Origin: Streptomyces sp. RKAG290
GTDB taxonomy: Bacteria; Actinomycetota; Actinomycetes; Streptomycetales; Streptomycetaceae
Assembly (NCBI RefSeq): GCF_023701695.1
Contig: NZ_JAJOZC010000001.1
Coordinates: forward strand, 1,178,001-1,242,000
Length of the DNA: 64,000 nt
Direction: 5' to 3'
The notes beneath the pieces are model-generated. The model made no database searches, was not told the DNA's origin, and worked only from the letters and a program-made list of their open reading frames with translations. Made by a program: the position numbers and the translations under genes. Positions 8,929 through 18,115 of the stretch are shown here, piece by piece (within the stretch, counting starts at the first letter, position 1; each line of letters begins with the position of its first letter).

Positions 8929-10476
8929 TCAGCCGGCGTACGTCTCGTACTCCGCGATCCTCGGTGTACCGGTCGAGCCGGTGATCTCGAACGTGATCTT
9001 GCGCAGGGAGGTCCGGGGGAACGTGATGACTCCCGCCCCGCTGCCGGAGGTCAGGACGGCCCCGGTGTCGCCGTTGACGACCCGCCAGGATCCGATGCCG
9101 CCCGTGGCGCCGGCCGCTTCCCGGATGTTGATCCTGGACACCGCGGTGGCGGAGCCCCACTTGATCGAGAGGGACCCGGTCGCCCCGGCCGGTGACCAGT
9201 AGGTGCTCATGTCACCGTCCCGCACGTTGCCGAAGCTCGTCCCGGCGGCCTTGCCGGAGCCGTCGGAGCCGGCGCCGATGCTGAGGTTGGTCCCGCTGGG
9301 CTGCGTCGGGTCCGGTGTGGGATCGGTCGGGTCCGGCGTCGGGTCGGTCGGCGGGTCCGTCGGCGTCTGCGGCGTGCAGTTGCCGTCCGACACCTTCAGT
9401 CCCTTGCCGGCCCCTGCCGTCTGGGCCACGATGCCCGGTACGCAACTGGCGTCATCCAGGCTGTACGCGTAGGGAATGCTGACCGTGGTGTTCGACTGCG
9501 GGTTGGGACCCGCGGGGTTGTTCTCGCTGCCGGGGGCGGACCATGTCACGTTGTCGAACGTGTTGCCGCTGACCTGCCAGTAGCCTGCCGCATCGGTGTA
9601 GAAGGTGCCCAGGACGTCCTTGGAGTCCTTGAAGTAGTTGCTGTCCACCTTCGCGCGGGCCCCTGCCCGGGAGTTGATGCCGGACTCGTTGAGCTTCACG
9701 TAGTAGTTGTTGTAGATGTGGGCGATGCCGCCACGCAGCAGGGGGGTGCGGGAGTCGAGGTTCTCGTACAGGTTGTGGTGGAACGTGACGAAGCCGTTGG
9801 AGAGCTCGGTCTCACTGGAACCGATGAGCCCACCGCGTCCGGAGTTGCGCAGGGTGCTGTAGGACAGGGTGACGTACTGGGTGTTGTCCTTCATGTCGAA
9901 GAGGCCGTCGAACCCCTCCGACTCCCCTCCCGATGCCTCCAGGCTGGTGTGATCGACCCACACGTTGCGGACGTCGCTCTCCATGCCGATGGCGTCGCCG
10001 CCGTTGGACGTGGGCGAGCCGGACTTCTTGACGTTCCGGACGGTCACGTTCTGGATGATGATGTTGCTGGACTGACGTATGTGGATGCCCAGTTGGTCGA
10101 ACACCGCTCCACTGCCGACGCCGACCAGCGTGACGTTGCTGATCTGCTTGAGCTCGATGACGCCGGCGGCTGTGTTGCAGCTGTCGCCCGACACCTTGGC
10201 GGTGTTGGCGTGGTTGATGGTCCCCTCGACCTCGATGACGATCGGGGTACTGCTGCTGGCCCGGCCGCAAAGGGCCGCATGGATCGCGGTCCCCGTGGTG
10301 GCCCGCACCGTCTGCCCGCCCGCACCACCGGTGGTCCCGCCGTTCTGGGTGGCGTACCCGGTGGCACCACCGGTCGCCGCCGATGCCTCGGGCATCGTCA
10401 GGACCGCGCCGGTCGCGGCCGCCAGGGCCATCGTGGCCAGTGCCGCACAGAGTCGCATCGCGACTGGTCGTCTCAT
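8929..10476 (-). CDS. Secreted pectate lyase (PL1) with C-terminal carbohydrate-binding-like domain
   Basis: This 515-residue enzyme cleaves polygalacturonate by beta-elimination, usually with calcium. The start at 10476 gives a signal peptide (MRRPVAMRLCAALATMALAAATGAV, cleavage near ASA). The parallel beta-helix carries PL1 signatures: WVDHTSLEASGG, the Asp-rich DGLFDMKDN, and SRTPLLRGG with the catalytic Arg. A Thr/Pro/Asp linker (TDPTPDPTDPTPDPT) follows at about residue 370. The C-terminal 130 residues (from GTNLSIGAGSDGSG) resemble an F5/8-type or related sugar-binding module. A LacI-type operator lies 276 bases upstream. Together with the rhamnosidase it suggests use of pectin and rhamnogalacturonan. 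Confidence 0.93.
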   Translation of the reverse strand: MRRPVAMRLCAALATMALAAATGAVLTMPEASAATGGATGYATQNGGTTGGAGGQTVRATTGTAIHAALCGRASSSTPIVIEVEGTINHANTAKVSGDSCNTAAGVIELKQISNVTLVGVGSGAVFDQLGIHIRQSSNIIIQNVTVRNVKKSGSPTSNGGDAIGMESDVRNVWVDHTSLEASGGESEGFDGLFDMKDNTQYVTLSYSTLRNSGRGGLIGSSETELSNGFVTFHHNLYENLDSRTPLLRGGIAHIYNNYYVKLNESGINSRAGARAKVDSNYFKDSKDVLGTFYTDAAGYWQVSGNTFDNVTWSAPGSENNPAGPNPQSNTTVSIPYAYSLDDASCVPGIVAQTAGAGKGLKVSDGNCTPQTPTDPPTDPTPDPTDPTPDPTQPSGTNLSIGAGSDGSGKAAGTSFGNVRDGDMSTYWSPAGATGSLSIKWGSATAVSRINIREAAGATGGIGSWRVVNGDTGAVLTSGSGAGVITFPRTSLRKITFEITGSTGTPRIAEYETYAG

Positions 10477-10751
10477 CTGCCTTTGTCTCCCGATTCGTCT
10501 TGGAGCTCCGGGTGCTGCCGCTGCATAGTGCGGTGGTGCCAGTGGGCCGTCCGGGCTGCTGACCTGCCGCCAGCAAGCTCTTGTCGGCCCCGCCATGGAC
10601 GTTCTGCTCGATGCGATCGGGCGTACGCCGTCCGCCCGATGCCGAGTCGACATGCTGGATGAAGCCCTGCGCCGAACCAATGGCGGCTCAGGCGCGAGGG
10701 CGCGCCGGGTGCCGCGACAGTCACTTCCGCCGGGGCGAGACCCCTCAATGG

Positions 10752-10765
10752 AGAAAGCGCTTTCT
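10752..10765. promoter_or_regulatory. Perfect LacI-type operator palindrome upstream of the pectate lyase gene
   Basis: AGAAAGCGCTTTCT is a perfect 14-base palindrome centred on CG, the form of LacI-family operators controlling plant polysaccharide genes in Streptomyces. It is 276 bases upstream of the pectate lyase start, implying a long leader or a distal promoter. The rest of 10477-11616 holds a strong hairpin, an 8-bp tandem repeat and no supportable gene. Confidence 0.5.
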
Positions 10766-11008
10766 GGACGCAGACAATAGGGCGGCGGCGGCCGGGCTGA
10801 CAAGGCTCGTGCAGCGTGCGAAATATGTCCGTCCGAGCGGCCTGCGACAGCGCCCCCGCGTTTTCGGAGCGTCGGTCCCGGCCAGCGCGCCGAGCCTGCC
10901 GGAGAAACCGACCCCCACCCATTAGGCACCCCGCTCCTGTTCGGGATCTTGGTCGGGGGCGCCACGCACGAGGGAAGCACCTCGCTGCCACGGCCGCCGG
11001 AGAGTGAC

Positions 11009-11039
11009 CCCAACCCCGTTGCATTGCAACGGGGTTGGG
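11009..11039. terminator. Strong 14-bp hairpin in a gene-free interval
   Basis: CCCAACCCCGTTGC (11009-11022) pairs perfectly with GCAACGGGGTTGGG (11026-11039) around a three-base loop. It has the form of an intrinsic terminator, but no gene ends nearby. It may be left over from a deleted gene or insulate the pectate lyase promoter from upstream transcription. Confidence 0.5.
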
Positions 11040-11353
11040 TGTGCCGAGTGACCGTCGAGAAGTACCGGCGAACGCCGGAGGGGTGGGCCGGCGGCGCGAC
11101 ACCGGACGGAATTCGACAGCGATTCACGGCTGGACTCAATTCGAGCACCAGTGGAAACGCCCCTGCGGCAGCACTGTCACCAGGCTCCCGCCACAGCGAC
11201 AAATATGCGCAGCTCAGGCCGCCTGGAACAGTGCCGATGACAGTTCACATACTTGGCGGCGGAAAGGAGTCAGGACCGACAGAGCCACCCCGTGTTGCGC
11301 GCATACACGGAAGGCCGTCGCCAGGGCCGATCGCGAATTCCCGGACCTTTGAG

Positions 11354-11385
11354 CTTCTGGGCTTCTGGACTTCTGGACTTCTGGA
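11354..11385. repeat. Four tandem copies of an 8-bp unit (CTTCTGGA)
   Basis: Four consecutive units (CTTCTGGG, then three CTTCTGGA) occur in non-coding DNA between the pectate lyase and DJ-1/PfpI genes. No function is evident. Confidence 0.8.
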
Positions 11386-11616
11386 CTGCATTCGAGCAAG
11401 TCCGAACCGGCTCGGTCGCAGAGTCTGCGGCATGGCGACGAAGTCCATCACACCGGCGTCGATCCCTACGAGCACAGGCGAAGTCCGCTCCCCCGCCCTC
11501 TACTTCGGCGTGAAGCCGCAGCCCGAGGTGGGGAGCAGGGCCGCCGACTTCCAGGCAGGAGTGCCCGCGATGTCACGCAGTCACACGGGCGGCTTCGGGT
11601 TCAGACCGACGAGGGC

Positions 11617-12312
11617 TCAGGCGAGCTTCTTCAGGAGTTCGACGGCGAGCAGGGCGGACGAGGCGGGGTTCTGGCCGGTGACGACATTGCGGTCGACCTG
11701 GACGTGCGGCGCCCACGGCTCGCCCACCTCGACCTTCAGACCGGCTTCGGTGAGCCGGTCCTGCAGCAGCCACCTCGCCGTCTCGACGTTGCCGGCCAAC
11801 TGCTCCTCGGTGTTGCTGAATGCGGTGATCCGGTAGCCGGCGTAGGCGTTGGTGCCGTCCTCCTTGAGCGCGGCCAGCAGTGCGGCCGGGCCGTGGCACA
11901 CCACGCCCACCGGCAGGCCGGACTCGACCGCCTGAGCGAGGATGCGACCGGAGTCGGCGTCGACCGCCAGGTCCTCCATCGGGCCCTGGCCGCCGGGAAC
12001 GTACACCGCGTCGAAGTCCCCCGCCCGCACCTCGGAGAGAGCCAGCGGGTTGCGCAACTCCGCGGCACCTTCCACCACGGCCCGGACGGCGGCAGCGTTC
12101 TCCTCACCGCCGTTGGCCTGGGCACTGAGGCTGGCCCGGTCCGCCGGCGGCACCACGCCCCCCGGAGTGGCCACGGTGATCTCGTGGCCCGCGGCCTTGA
12201 ACGCCCGGTAGGGGGTGACCGCCTCGTCGGCCCAGAAGCCGGTGCTCTTCTTGCTCCCGTCGGCCAGCGTCCGCTGGTCAGCGCCGGTCATCACAAAAAG
12301 GATCTTCGCCAT
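11617..12312 (-). CDS. DJ-1/PfpI superfamily protein (Hsp31-like, type 1 glutamine amidotransferase-like)
   Basis: This 231-residue protein starts MAKILFVMTGA and contains GGQGPMEDL, the nucleophile elbow VGVVCHGPAALL with the conserved Cys, and KSTGFWADEAVTPY, which carries the Glu usually paired with it. Family members act as glyoxalase III/deglycase, chaperone or protease; the ThiJ/PfpI assignment is firm but the activity is not. The ATG at 12312 is chosen because AGGAG sits seven bases upstream; ten further in-frame residues upstream add nothing recognisable. The gene stands alone at the left border of the biosynthetic cluster. Confidence 0.9.
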   Translation of the reverse strand: MAKILFVMTGADQRTLADGSKKSTGFWADEAVTPYRAFKAAGHEITVATPGGVVPPADRASLSAQANGGEENAAAVRAVVEGAAELRNPLALSEVRAGDFDAVYVPGGQGPMEDLAVDADSGRILAQAVESGLPVGVVCHGPAALLAALKEDGTNAYAGYRITAFSNTEEQLAGNVETARWLLQDRLTEAGLKVEVGEPWAPHVQVDRNVVTGQNPASSALLAVELLKKLA

Positions 12313-12574
12313 GTGCTCTCCTGGAGGGGTTCCGGCCTGCACGGTCGCCTCCCGCGATGGGGGCCGTCGCCGGGCGGCGCCGCGGCGACAACCACGACGT
12401 TAGACCCGCATGCCATAGGAGACCCAATACGGCTGCCGATTCCCGCCATCGGAAAACCGATGTGCCCGGAGGCCATGTCGCCCGGCCTTGAAGAACGGTC
12501 GCCCGAGTCCTCGTACGACGTCGGCGGGCAGTTCCCGGCGCATGCCGGCCTGAACCCACTGCGCGGCAGCCTGC

Positions 12575-12633
12575 CCGTACGTACTGAGGCCCTGCGGGGG
12601 CACCGGCCGCCCGCAGGGTCTCAGTACGTACGG
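12575..12633 (-). terminator. 24-bp stem terminator abutting the ATP-grasp stop codon
   Basis: The arms 12575-12598 and 12610-12633 are complementary over 24 positions with a single G.U pair and an 11-base loop; the arm begins CCGTACGTACTGAG. The stem begins directly at the stop codon of the ATP-grasp gene (12634-12636), so it ends that leftward operon and marks the left border of the cluster. Confidence 0.88.
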
Positions 12634-13878
12634 TCAGCCGGCCGACTCCGTACCGGCGGCCTTCTCGGGCGTGACGGGCTCGACACGTATGGAAGAGAAG
12701 GCGTCCCGGAAGAAGCGGTCGAGCTCGGCCGAGTCGCCGGGGCCGACGATGCCTGCCAGCGGGATGTCGGTGTCCGCGTAGCTGAGCACCGTCTTGATCG
12801 GCTCGTCCTCGGGACGCTGGCTCCACCGGTGGACGAGCGGGCTCTCGCGGAACGCCGCTTCGCCCTCGATCCGGCAGTACTCGGCGCCGAGCTTGTGGCT
12901 CGGCCAGACGAACCAGCCGTAGCGGGAGCCGTCGCCCTGGGGCCAGGACAGGTTCTCGGCGTCCGCACCACCGGTGACCAACTGCAGGTACCGGGAGGGC
13001 AGGTGCACTCCGGTGGCGAGCTCGAAGGTGTCCACCACGTCGGCGCCGCCGAAGCGGGCGCCGACCTCCAGGAACACCAGCCCGTCCGGGGTCTCGATGC
13101 CTTCGAGGTGGAAGAGGCTGGTGGTGATGGAGACGGCGGCAAGGCACTCCGCGGTCCAGCGGCTCAGCTCCGGGGTCAGCTCGATCTGCACCGAGCCGAG
13201 CGGCGATCCCTGCGCGTATCCCAGGCAGGTGCCGACGTAGCGGCTGGCCTGGATCGCCATGGGCTTGCCGTCGATCAGCATGCCGTCCACGTGGATGATG
13301 GGTCCGGTGACGAACTCCTCGACCTCGAAGCCCTCCTGCTCGGCGCCTTCGGGCACCCCGGCCTCGCGGACCGCCGCCAGGGCCGCGTCCGCCGTCGGGT
13401 AGGTGTGGACGTTCAGACTCGCCGCGCCGTCCAGCGGCTTGAGCACCGTCTCGCCCGACCAGGGCAGCCCGCCGGGTCCGGCTGCGAGCGCCTCGGTCAG
13501 GGACAGGAACCGGGGCACCCGCAGACCCGCCGCGGCGACCGCGGCCTTCATGACCACCTTGTCGCGCCAGGGCAGAATGTCCTCCTCCCGGTCGCCGGGC
13601 ACGCCGAGGGCCGCCCGCACCCGGGCACCGGCGATCAGGTCGAACTCGGACAGCGCGAGCACCATGTCGAAGGCGGGGAGCCCAGTGACGGCGGCCAGCA
13701 CCTCCTGGGTGAGGTCGCCGGTGTCGGGACGCTCGATGCGCGTGCAGCGAAGGTCGGACGGGAGGGTGGCCAGCCGGTCCGCAGGGCCGACGTAGGTGAC
13801 GTCGTGTGCCGCGTGATCAATTCCGTTCGCGTGCCGGATCATTTTGTCCGTGACTCGGTGCAGGATCAGGATGCGCAT
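12634..13878 (-). CDS. ATP-grasp ligase A (BacD-like L-amino acid ligase candidate)
   Basis: This 414-residue protein has the three-part ATP-grasp architecture. An N-terminal Rossmann-like part begins MRILILHRVTDK. The central part carries SGETVLKPLDGAASLNV (ATP-binding Lys) and EGFEVEEFVTGPIIHVDGM. The C-terminal Mg-binding stretch is GLVFLEVGARFGGADV. Such enzymes form an acyl phosphate and join it to an amine, as in bacilysin BacD. A GAGGAAC ribosome site precedes the ATG although the upstream MFS gene overlaps by 62 bases, so the two are probably translationally coupled. Peptide bond formation in the final product is the likely role. The identity of the joined amino acids cannot be read from sequence. 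Confidence 0.88.
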   Translation of the reverse strand: MRILILHRVTDKMIRHANGIDHAAHDVTYVGPADRLATLPSDLRCTRIERPDTGDLTQEVLAAVTGLPAFDMVLALSEFDLIAGARVRAALGVPGDREEDILPWRDKVVMKAAVAAAGLRVPRFLSLTEALAAGPGGLPWSGETVLKPLDGAASLNVHTYPTADAALAAVREAGVPEGAEQEGFEVEEFVTGPIIHVDGMLIDGKPMAIQASRYVGTCLGYAQGSPLGSVQIELTPELSRWTAECLAAVSITTSLFHLEGIETPDGLVFLEVGARFGGADVVDTFELATGVHLPSRYLQLVTGGADAENLSWPQGDGSRYGWFVWPSHKLGAEYCRIEGEAAFRESPLVHRWSQRPEDEPIKTVLSYADTDIPLAGIVGPGDSAELDRFFRDAFSSIRVEPVTPEKAAGTESAG

Positions 13879-15181
13879 GATAGTTCCTCAGACGGGCGAG
13901 AAGCGGTATGAGTAGGACGGCGACGCAGACGGAGCCGATGACGGAACCCAGAGCGATGCTCTGAGGGCTGAAGGACGTAGTGAAGAGGGTCACCAGGAGC
14001 CCGGCTATCGGCAGGGACAGCTGGTTCAGGAGAATGATGATGGCGATCGTTTTCGCGAAGTGCTCGCGCGGAATTCTCCTGACACGCTCCGTGCGGATCA
14101 CGACATTGACGAATCCGACCATCCCGAGCAGGATCGCGTAGCTCACCGCGTACTGGGTGAAGGTGTTCGCCAGGCCGACTCCGATGCCGCCCAGGCAGAT
14201 CAGGGAGTAGGACGTCATCAGGGCGGCGAACGGATTCAGCCGCTTCATCAGGCTCGGGACGGCGAAGAACGTCAGGATGCCGACGATGCCGGCTCCGGCA
14301 CTCAACGCGGCGTAGTACTTGTCCGGTTGGTCGAAGACGCCCACGGTGGTGGCGGCGCTGGTGGCCATGCCGACACCGACCATGAGGTTGACCGTCATGG
14401 TCAGTCCGACCAGGCCCAGGATCGCGGGCAGCTTGAGCAGGGTCGTCACGCCCTCGCCTATGCCGGTGACCACCGAATGGACCGTGGTCCGTTCGGCCGT
14501 GTTCCCGGCGAGTGCCTCGGCCCGGAGCCAGCGGCGCAGGGACAGGGTGTTGAGCGTGGTCAGCCCGTACACCACACCGATCACCGCGAGCAGGCTGGTG
14601 GTCGGCATCGCGGCGGCGAGCAGCGCGGCGAGCACCGGGCCCACCACCTCGCTGGTCTGCTCCGTCCCCTGGATGATCGACTGCGCCCGGACCATCTGGT
14701 CCATGGGAACGAACCGCGGGAGCGTGGCCTCAAGGGCGACGTACGACTGCGCGCCGGCCACCGACATGCCGGCGGCCAGCACGCACAGGGTGAAGAACTT
14801 CCCTTCGGGCATCAGGAGCATCAGGGCGAACACGGTCAGCGCCAGCGCGGAGCGGAAGATGTCCGAGCCTGTGTACAGGATGTAGCTGCGTATTCGGTCC
14901 GCGAACACCCCGGCCACGGGCAGGAAGATCACGCGGGGAAGCCATTCGACAAGGAAGATCAGGCCGGTTTGCGACGCACTACCCGTCAATTTGAAGGCAA
15001 GCAGTGGAATGGCGAACAGGAGGAATTGGTCGCCGAGCGCGGCCAGTCCACGACCGGCCACGAAACGCGCCACCTGAGGGGCCGGCATATAGGAGTGTCC
15101 CGGCAGTCCCGCACCGACGCCGCCGAGTTCCCCGTCCCCGCCGGAGGTCTCGATCGCGCTCTCCCTCTCGTCGTGGCTCAT
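13817..15181 (-). CDS. MFS transporter, probable exporter of the cluster product
   Basis: This 454-residue membrane protein has about twelve hydrophobic segments. Examples are GDQFLLFAIPLLAFKLTG, then VEWLPRVIFLPVAGVFADRI with an MFS loop 2-3-like GVFADR, and the C-terminal SIALGSVIGSVCVAVLLIPLLA. The first 30 residues are acidic and cytoplasmic. It pairs with the ATP-grasp gene downstream, an arrangement like bacD/bacE in bacilysin loci, where BacE exports the dipeptide and gives self-resistance. The start at 15181 is uncertain: GGGGGAG is only one base away, and an internal ATG at 15088 is possible. Confidence 0.88.
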   Translation of the reverse strand: MSHDERESAIETSGGDGELGGVGAGLPGHSYMPAPQVARFVAGRGLAALGDQFLLFAIPLLAFKLTGSASQTGLIFLVEWLPRVIFLPVAGVFADRIRSYILYTGSDIFRSALALTVFALMLLMPEGKFFTLCVLAAGMSVAGAQSYVALEATLPRFVPMDQMVRAQSIIQGTEQTSEVVGPVLAALLAAAMPTTSLLAVIGVVYGLTTLNTLSLRRWLRAEALAGNTAERTTVHSVVTGIGEGVTTLLKLPAILGLVGLTMTVNLMVGVGMATSAATTVGVFDQPDKYYAALSAGAGIVGILTFFAVPSLMKRLNPFAALMTSYSLICLGGIGVGLANTFTQYAVSYAILLGMVGFVNVVIRTERVRRIPREHFAKTIAIIILLNQLSLPIAGLLVTLFTTSFSPQSIALGSVIGSVCVAVLLIPLLARLRNYHAHPDPAPSHGQNDPARERN

Positions 15182-15802
15182 GCTCCCCCATGCTTCATGT
15201 CACCAAGCTCGATGAACGGGCTATTGATTTTCATGATCGGCCGAAAAGACGAAGCCGTGACCATACCTGCGATACGGGACGGTGGCGACCGCGCCAAGGG
15301 TCAATTGCGGCTCGCTGTTCGGTGCGGGCCACGGCCGATGAGGGGCCGGCGGCGTGCCGGCGGGGGTTGCGGCTGAGCGGATCATGGCCGACCTCCCCGA
15401 CCTGCTCATACGCGACCGGCCTCCACGCACCGCACCTCGCACCACCAAGTGCCCCCGCCCCAGCCAACGGAGTCGAAGGCCAACAGGCCCCGGCTGCCGC
15501 CTCGTTCACCCGTACCGTCGTGCTTCACAGACTCCCGCCCGAGGCCGTCCCACCCGCGCCCCTCGCTCGCAGGGTGGTGCCAGAATATACGGCCCGCCCC
15601 GATCCACCCCAGGCTTCCGCGCATCTGCACGCCTCGGGGCAAGCGTGGTCGCCAAGAGGAAGTTGCCAGGTGTCAACATCTGAACACCCCTTGCCTGGCG
15701 GGGAGTCGGGAGCTAACTTCCGAGATCGGATACTTCAGGTGCGGAGCCGGGGAGGCACGTTCCGCCGGGAAGTCTCATCTGGGCCACTTACATGGGGGTG
15801 TT
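15182..15802. promoter_or_regulatory. Divergent control region of the biosynthetic cluster
   Basis: These 621 bases separate the leftward MFS/ligase pair from the rightward operon; I see no supportable gene. A possible rightward promoter is TTGCCT (15691-15696), a 17-base spacer and TAACTT (15714-15719), leaving a leader of about 80 bases. Just upstream, GGTGT (15669-15673) and ACACC (15684-15688) form an inverted repeat that could be an operator overlapping the -35 side. No cluster-specific regulator gene is in the window. Confidence 0.45.
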
Positions 15803-17025
15803 GTGGGTCCGCGTACCGTTGCCAAACTTCTGGAGTTCGAGCAGAACGCCGTCCCTGCGGTGAACCGTCTCCGGCAGTTGCGGAGCGAGGCTCGCGGCGG
15901 CTCACCGGGCGGCTCCGACGAGGAGATACGTCTCGCTGTCGACGCCGTCTGCGCCGCCGTCGAGGGCCTGCAGGGCCTGATGACGGCACGTCAAATAGTC
16001 GCTACCTGCGCCGATCTGAGGACCTGGCAGGCAGCTGGCTGCGAGGGTGTGCCGCACTTCGACAGCACCCGGGACGCGGTGCCGGCACCCGAGGACGGCG
16101 AGGCCGCCGCCTTCGTGGGGCCAGTGACCCTTCCCAACAGCGACCGGCACGATGTCCACATCGAGGCGTTCTCGGTGATCCGCGAGGACCCGGACAGCAC
16201 CCCGCTGCTCCAGGCCACCTACCCGCACCCCAAGGCCGTCTTCCAGTCGACCCGGCTGCTCTCCGCCTCCCGCGGTCTGCGGGAGGGCAACTGCGTGGTC
16301 TTCTTCCCCGAGAACATCCCGGCCGCCACGCGCTGCACGGACCAGAACTTCGCCTGGTTCTTCTTCAACCGGCACACCGAGATATACGCCCACACCCTGG
16401 CGATCACGGAGCGCCTGTGCGGGCCCGGTTCGCCCTTCGCGGGCGAGGACGAGCTCGTCTCCGCGGACGTCGGGGCGGAGGACACCTACCAGGCGCGCTG
16501 TGTCTGGGGTACATGCACGACTACTTCCACCACACCGGCCCGCGCCCCCTCGACCAGCACCTGGCGATCAAGACGACCTGGCGGCCGGGGCTCCTGGAGG
16601 AGCTCAAGGTCGACATGAAGTCGGCGATCGCCTGCTTCGAGGAGAAGGTGCCCTACGGCGAGATCGTGTTCGAGTACATCCTGCTGGAGCGGCTGTTGCG
16701 CTACCCGGCGCAGCCCGAGCCGCTGCGCAACTTCGACGCCGGCACCGGCTTCGCACTGGGCACCTGGCTCGCCTCGCAGGGGCTGTTCACCCGGGACGAC
16801 CAGGGGCCCAGCGTCCTCGGAACGAAGGCCCGGATCGTCGAGTCGGTACGTGAACTCGTGCGTCTGATCGAGGAGATCGAGGCCACGGAGGACGACGCCG
16901 CCTACCGGTCCGGCGCCGTGGACTTCCTCTTCGGGACGCTGCTGCGCCGCCCGGAGGCCGAGCCCGACCGCTACGGCGGCCCCCTCGCGCCGCTCGACCT
17001 GTGGGGCTCCGAGGTCCATGTCTGA
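15803..17025 (+). CDS. DUF6421-like protein, first gene of the operon (apparent -1 frameshift at 16506-16509)
   Basis: The first part reads from GTG 15803 (site GGGGGTG upstream) to about 16500 in one frame (GPRTVAKLLEFEQNAV... AEDTYQAR). It continues in another frame with GYMHDYFHHTGPRPLD to the stop at 17025. Adding one G to the GGGG run at 16506-16509 fuses them as CVWGYMHDYFHH, giving about 407 residues. The second half aligns by eye with DUF6421 proteins of Streptomyces, including a conserved HDxxHxxG and a long helical region (LLEELKVDMKSAIACFEEKV). The His/Asp cluster could bind a metal, but the reaction is unknown. The stop overlaps the next start by eight bases, so it is coupled to the aminotransferase. 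A sequencing undercall is more likely than a true pseudogene. Confidence 0.65.
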
Positions 17026-18115
17026 GCCGCGCAGCGCTGAGGAGATCGAAGCGATCCTCAAGGACCCGGGCTTCTGTCGCCACTCCACCGGGCGCACCGC
17101 CGTCGTCGACTGGGATGCCGAGGCAGGCTGGTCCGAGCCACGCGTCGAGCCCTGGTCCGATCTGGTGATGGACCCGGCCACGCTCGGACTCCATTACGGC
17201 CAGGCGGTGTTCGAGGGCCTGAAGGCATTCCGTTCCGCGGACGGATCGGTGCACCTGTTCCGGCCCGAGGACCATGGGCGGCGCCTGGCCAGGTCCGCCG
17301 CACGGCTCGCGATGGCCGAGATGCCCGCCCCGCTGTTCTCCCGGGCATGTGCCGCGCTGGTCGCGGCCGACGAGCGATGGGTGCCGGGCGGCTACGGGCA
17401 GAGCCTCTATCTGCGGCCGCTGCTCATCGCCACCGAGCCCGACCTGGGGCTCCGGCCGTCGAAGCGCTACCGGTGCGTGATCCTGGCCTACCCCGCGGAC
17501 CCGTGTTTCGGGGCCGACTTCCGTCCGCTGTCGGTGACCACGTCGACCGAGACCGTGCGGGCGGTGCGCGGCGGCACCGGCGAGGCCAAGTGCGCCGGCA
17601 ACTACGCCGCCGGCCTCCTCACCCGTACCGAGGCGCAGGCGGCCGGGTATGACGAGGTGCTGTGGCTCGACGGGCTGGAGCGGAGCCGGATCGAGGAGCT
17701 CAGCACCATGAACGTCTTCCTCGTCTGGCGTGACGGGGCGCAGACACGGGTGACGACCCCGCCCTGCGACGGAACCATCGTCCGTGGCCTGACCCGCGAC
17801 TCGCTGCTGACCCTGGCCGTGGACCGGGGTATCGCGGTCGCGCAGGAGCACACCACGATCGACGCGGTGCGCTCCGGCCTCCGCTCCGGAGAGCTGGCAG
17901 AGGTGTTCGCCTGCGGCACGGCCGGTGTCGTGGTCCCGGTGGGCCGGCTCGGTATCGGCGGCGAGGACATGACCGTCGGCGACGGAGGGGAGGGCCCGAT
18001 GACCGCGCTGCTGCGGAACAGCCTGCTCGACGTCCAGCACAGACGTACGCCCGACACGCATGGCTGGCTTCGGACCCTCACATGGGCCGATGAGAACGGG
18101 GGACGACGCATATGA
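17018..18115 (+). CDS. Branched-chain-aminotransferase-type (PLP class IV) enzyme
   Basis: This 365-residue enzyme is a fold-type IV aminotransferase. It has LHYGQAVFEGLKAFR (residues 58-72), the Schiff-base Lys191 in GGTGEAKCAGNYAA, Glu228 in IEELSTMN that pairs with the pyridine nitrogen of PLP, and ACGTAGVVVPVG in the phosphate-binding region. All key residues are present, so it should transfer amino groups between 2-oxo acids and glutamate. In the cluster it could aminate a non-standard 2-oxo acid, for example one made after the prephenate decarboxylase-like step. It is the second gene of the operon, overlapping the genes on both sides by a few bases. Confidence 0.9.
   Translation: MSEPRSAEEIEAILKDPGFCRHSTGRTAVVDWDAEAGWSEPRVEPWSDLVMDPATLGLHYGQAVFEGLKAFRSADGSVHLFRPEDHGRRLARSAARLAMAEMPAPLFSRACAALVAADERWVPGGYGQSLYLRPLLIATEPDLGLRPSKRYRCVILAYPADPCFGADFRPLSVTTSTETVRAVRGGTGEAKCAGNYAAGLLTRTEAQAAGYDEVLWLDGLERSRIEELSTMNVFLVWRDGAQTRVTTPPCDGTIVRGLTRDSLLTLAVDRGIAVAQEHTTIDAVRSGLRSGELAEVFACGTAGVVVPVGRLGIGGEDMTVGDGGEGPMTALLRNSLLDVQHRRTPDTHGWLRTLTWADENGGRRI

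Noticed and set aside
11245..11475. Minus-strand frame beginning MLVGIDAGV, resembling an IS110 start
   Set aside because: After the first few residues there is no RuvC-like DEDD pattern, and the frame runs through the 8-bp tandem repeat.
15182..15802. Hidden RiPP precursor peptide gene suggested by the radical SAM enzyme and subtilase
   Set aside because: Short frames in the region lack a ribosome site, a leader/core pattern or coding bias, and the cluster has no RRE-like protein; an adenylation and carrier route explains it better.
16490..16520. Programmed -1 frameshift in the DUF6421-like gene
   Set aside because: No X-XXY-YYZ slippery heptamer or downstream pseudoknot is evident, and five other -1 breaks in the region share only a homopolymer context.
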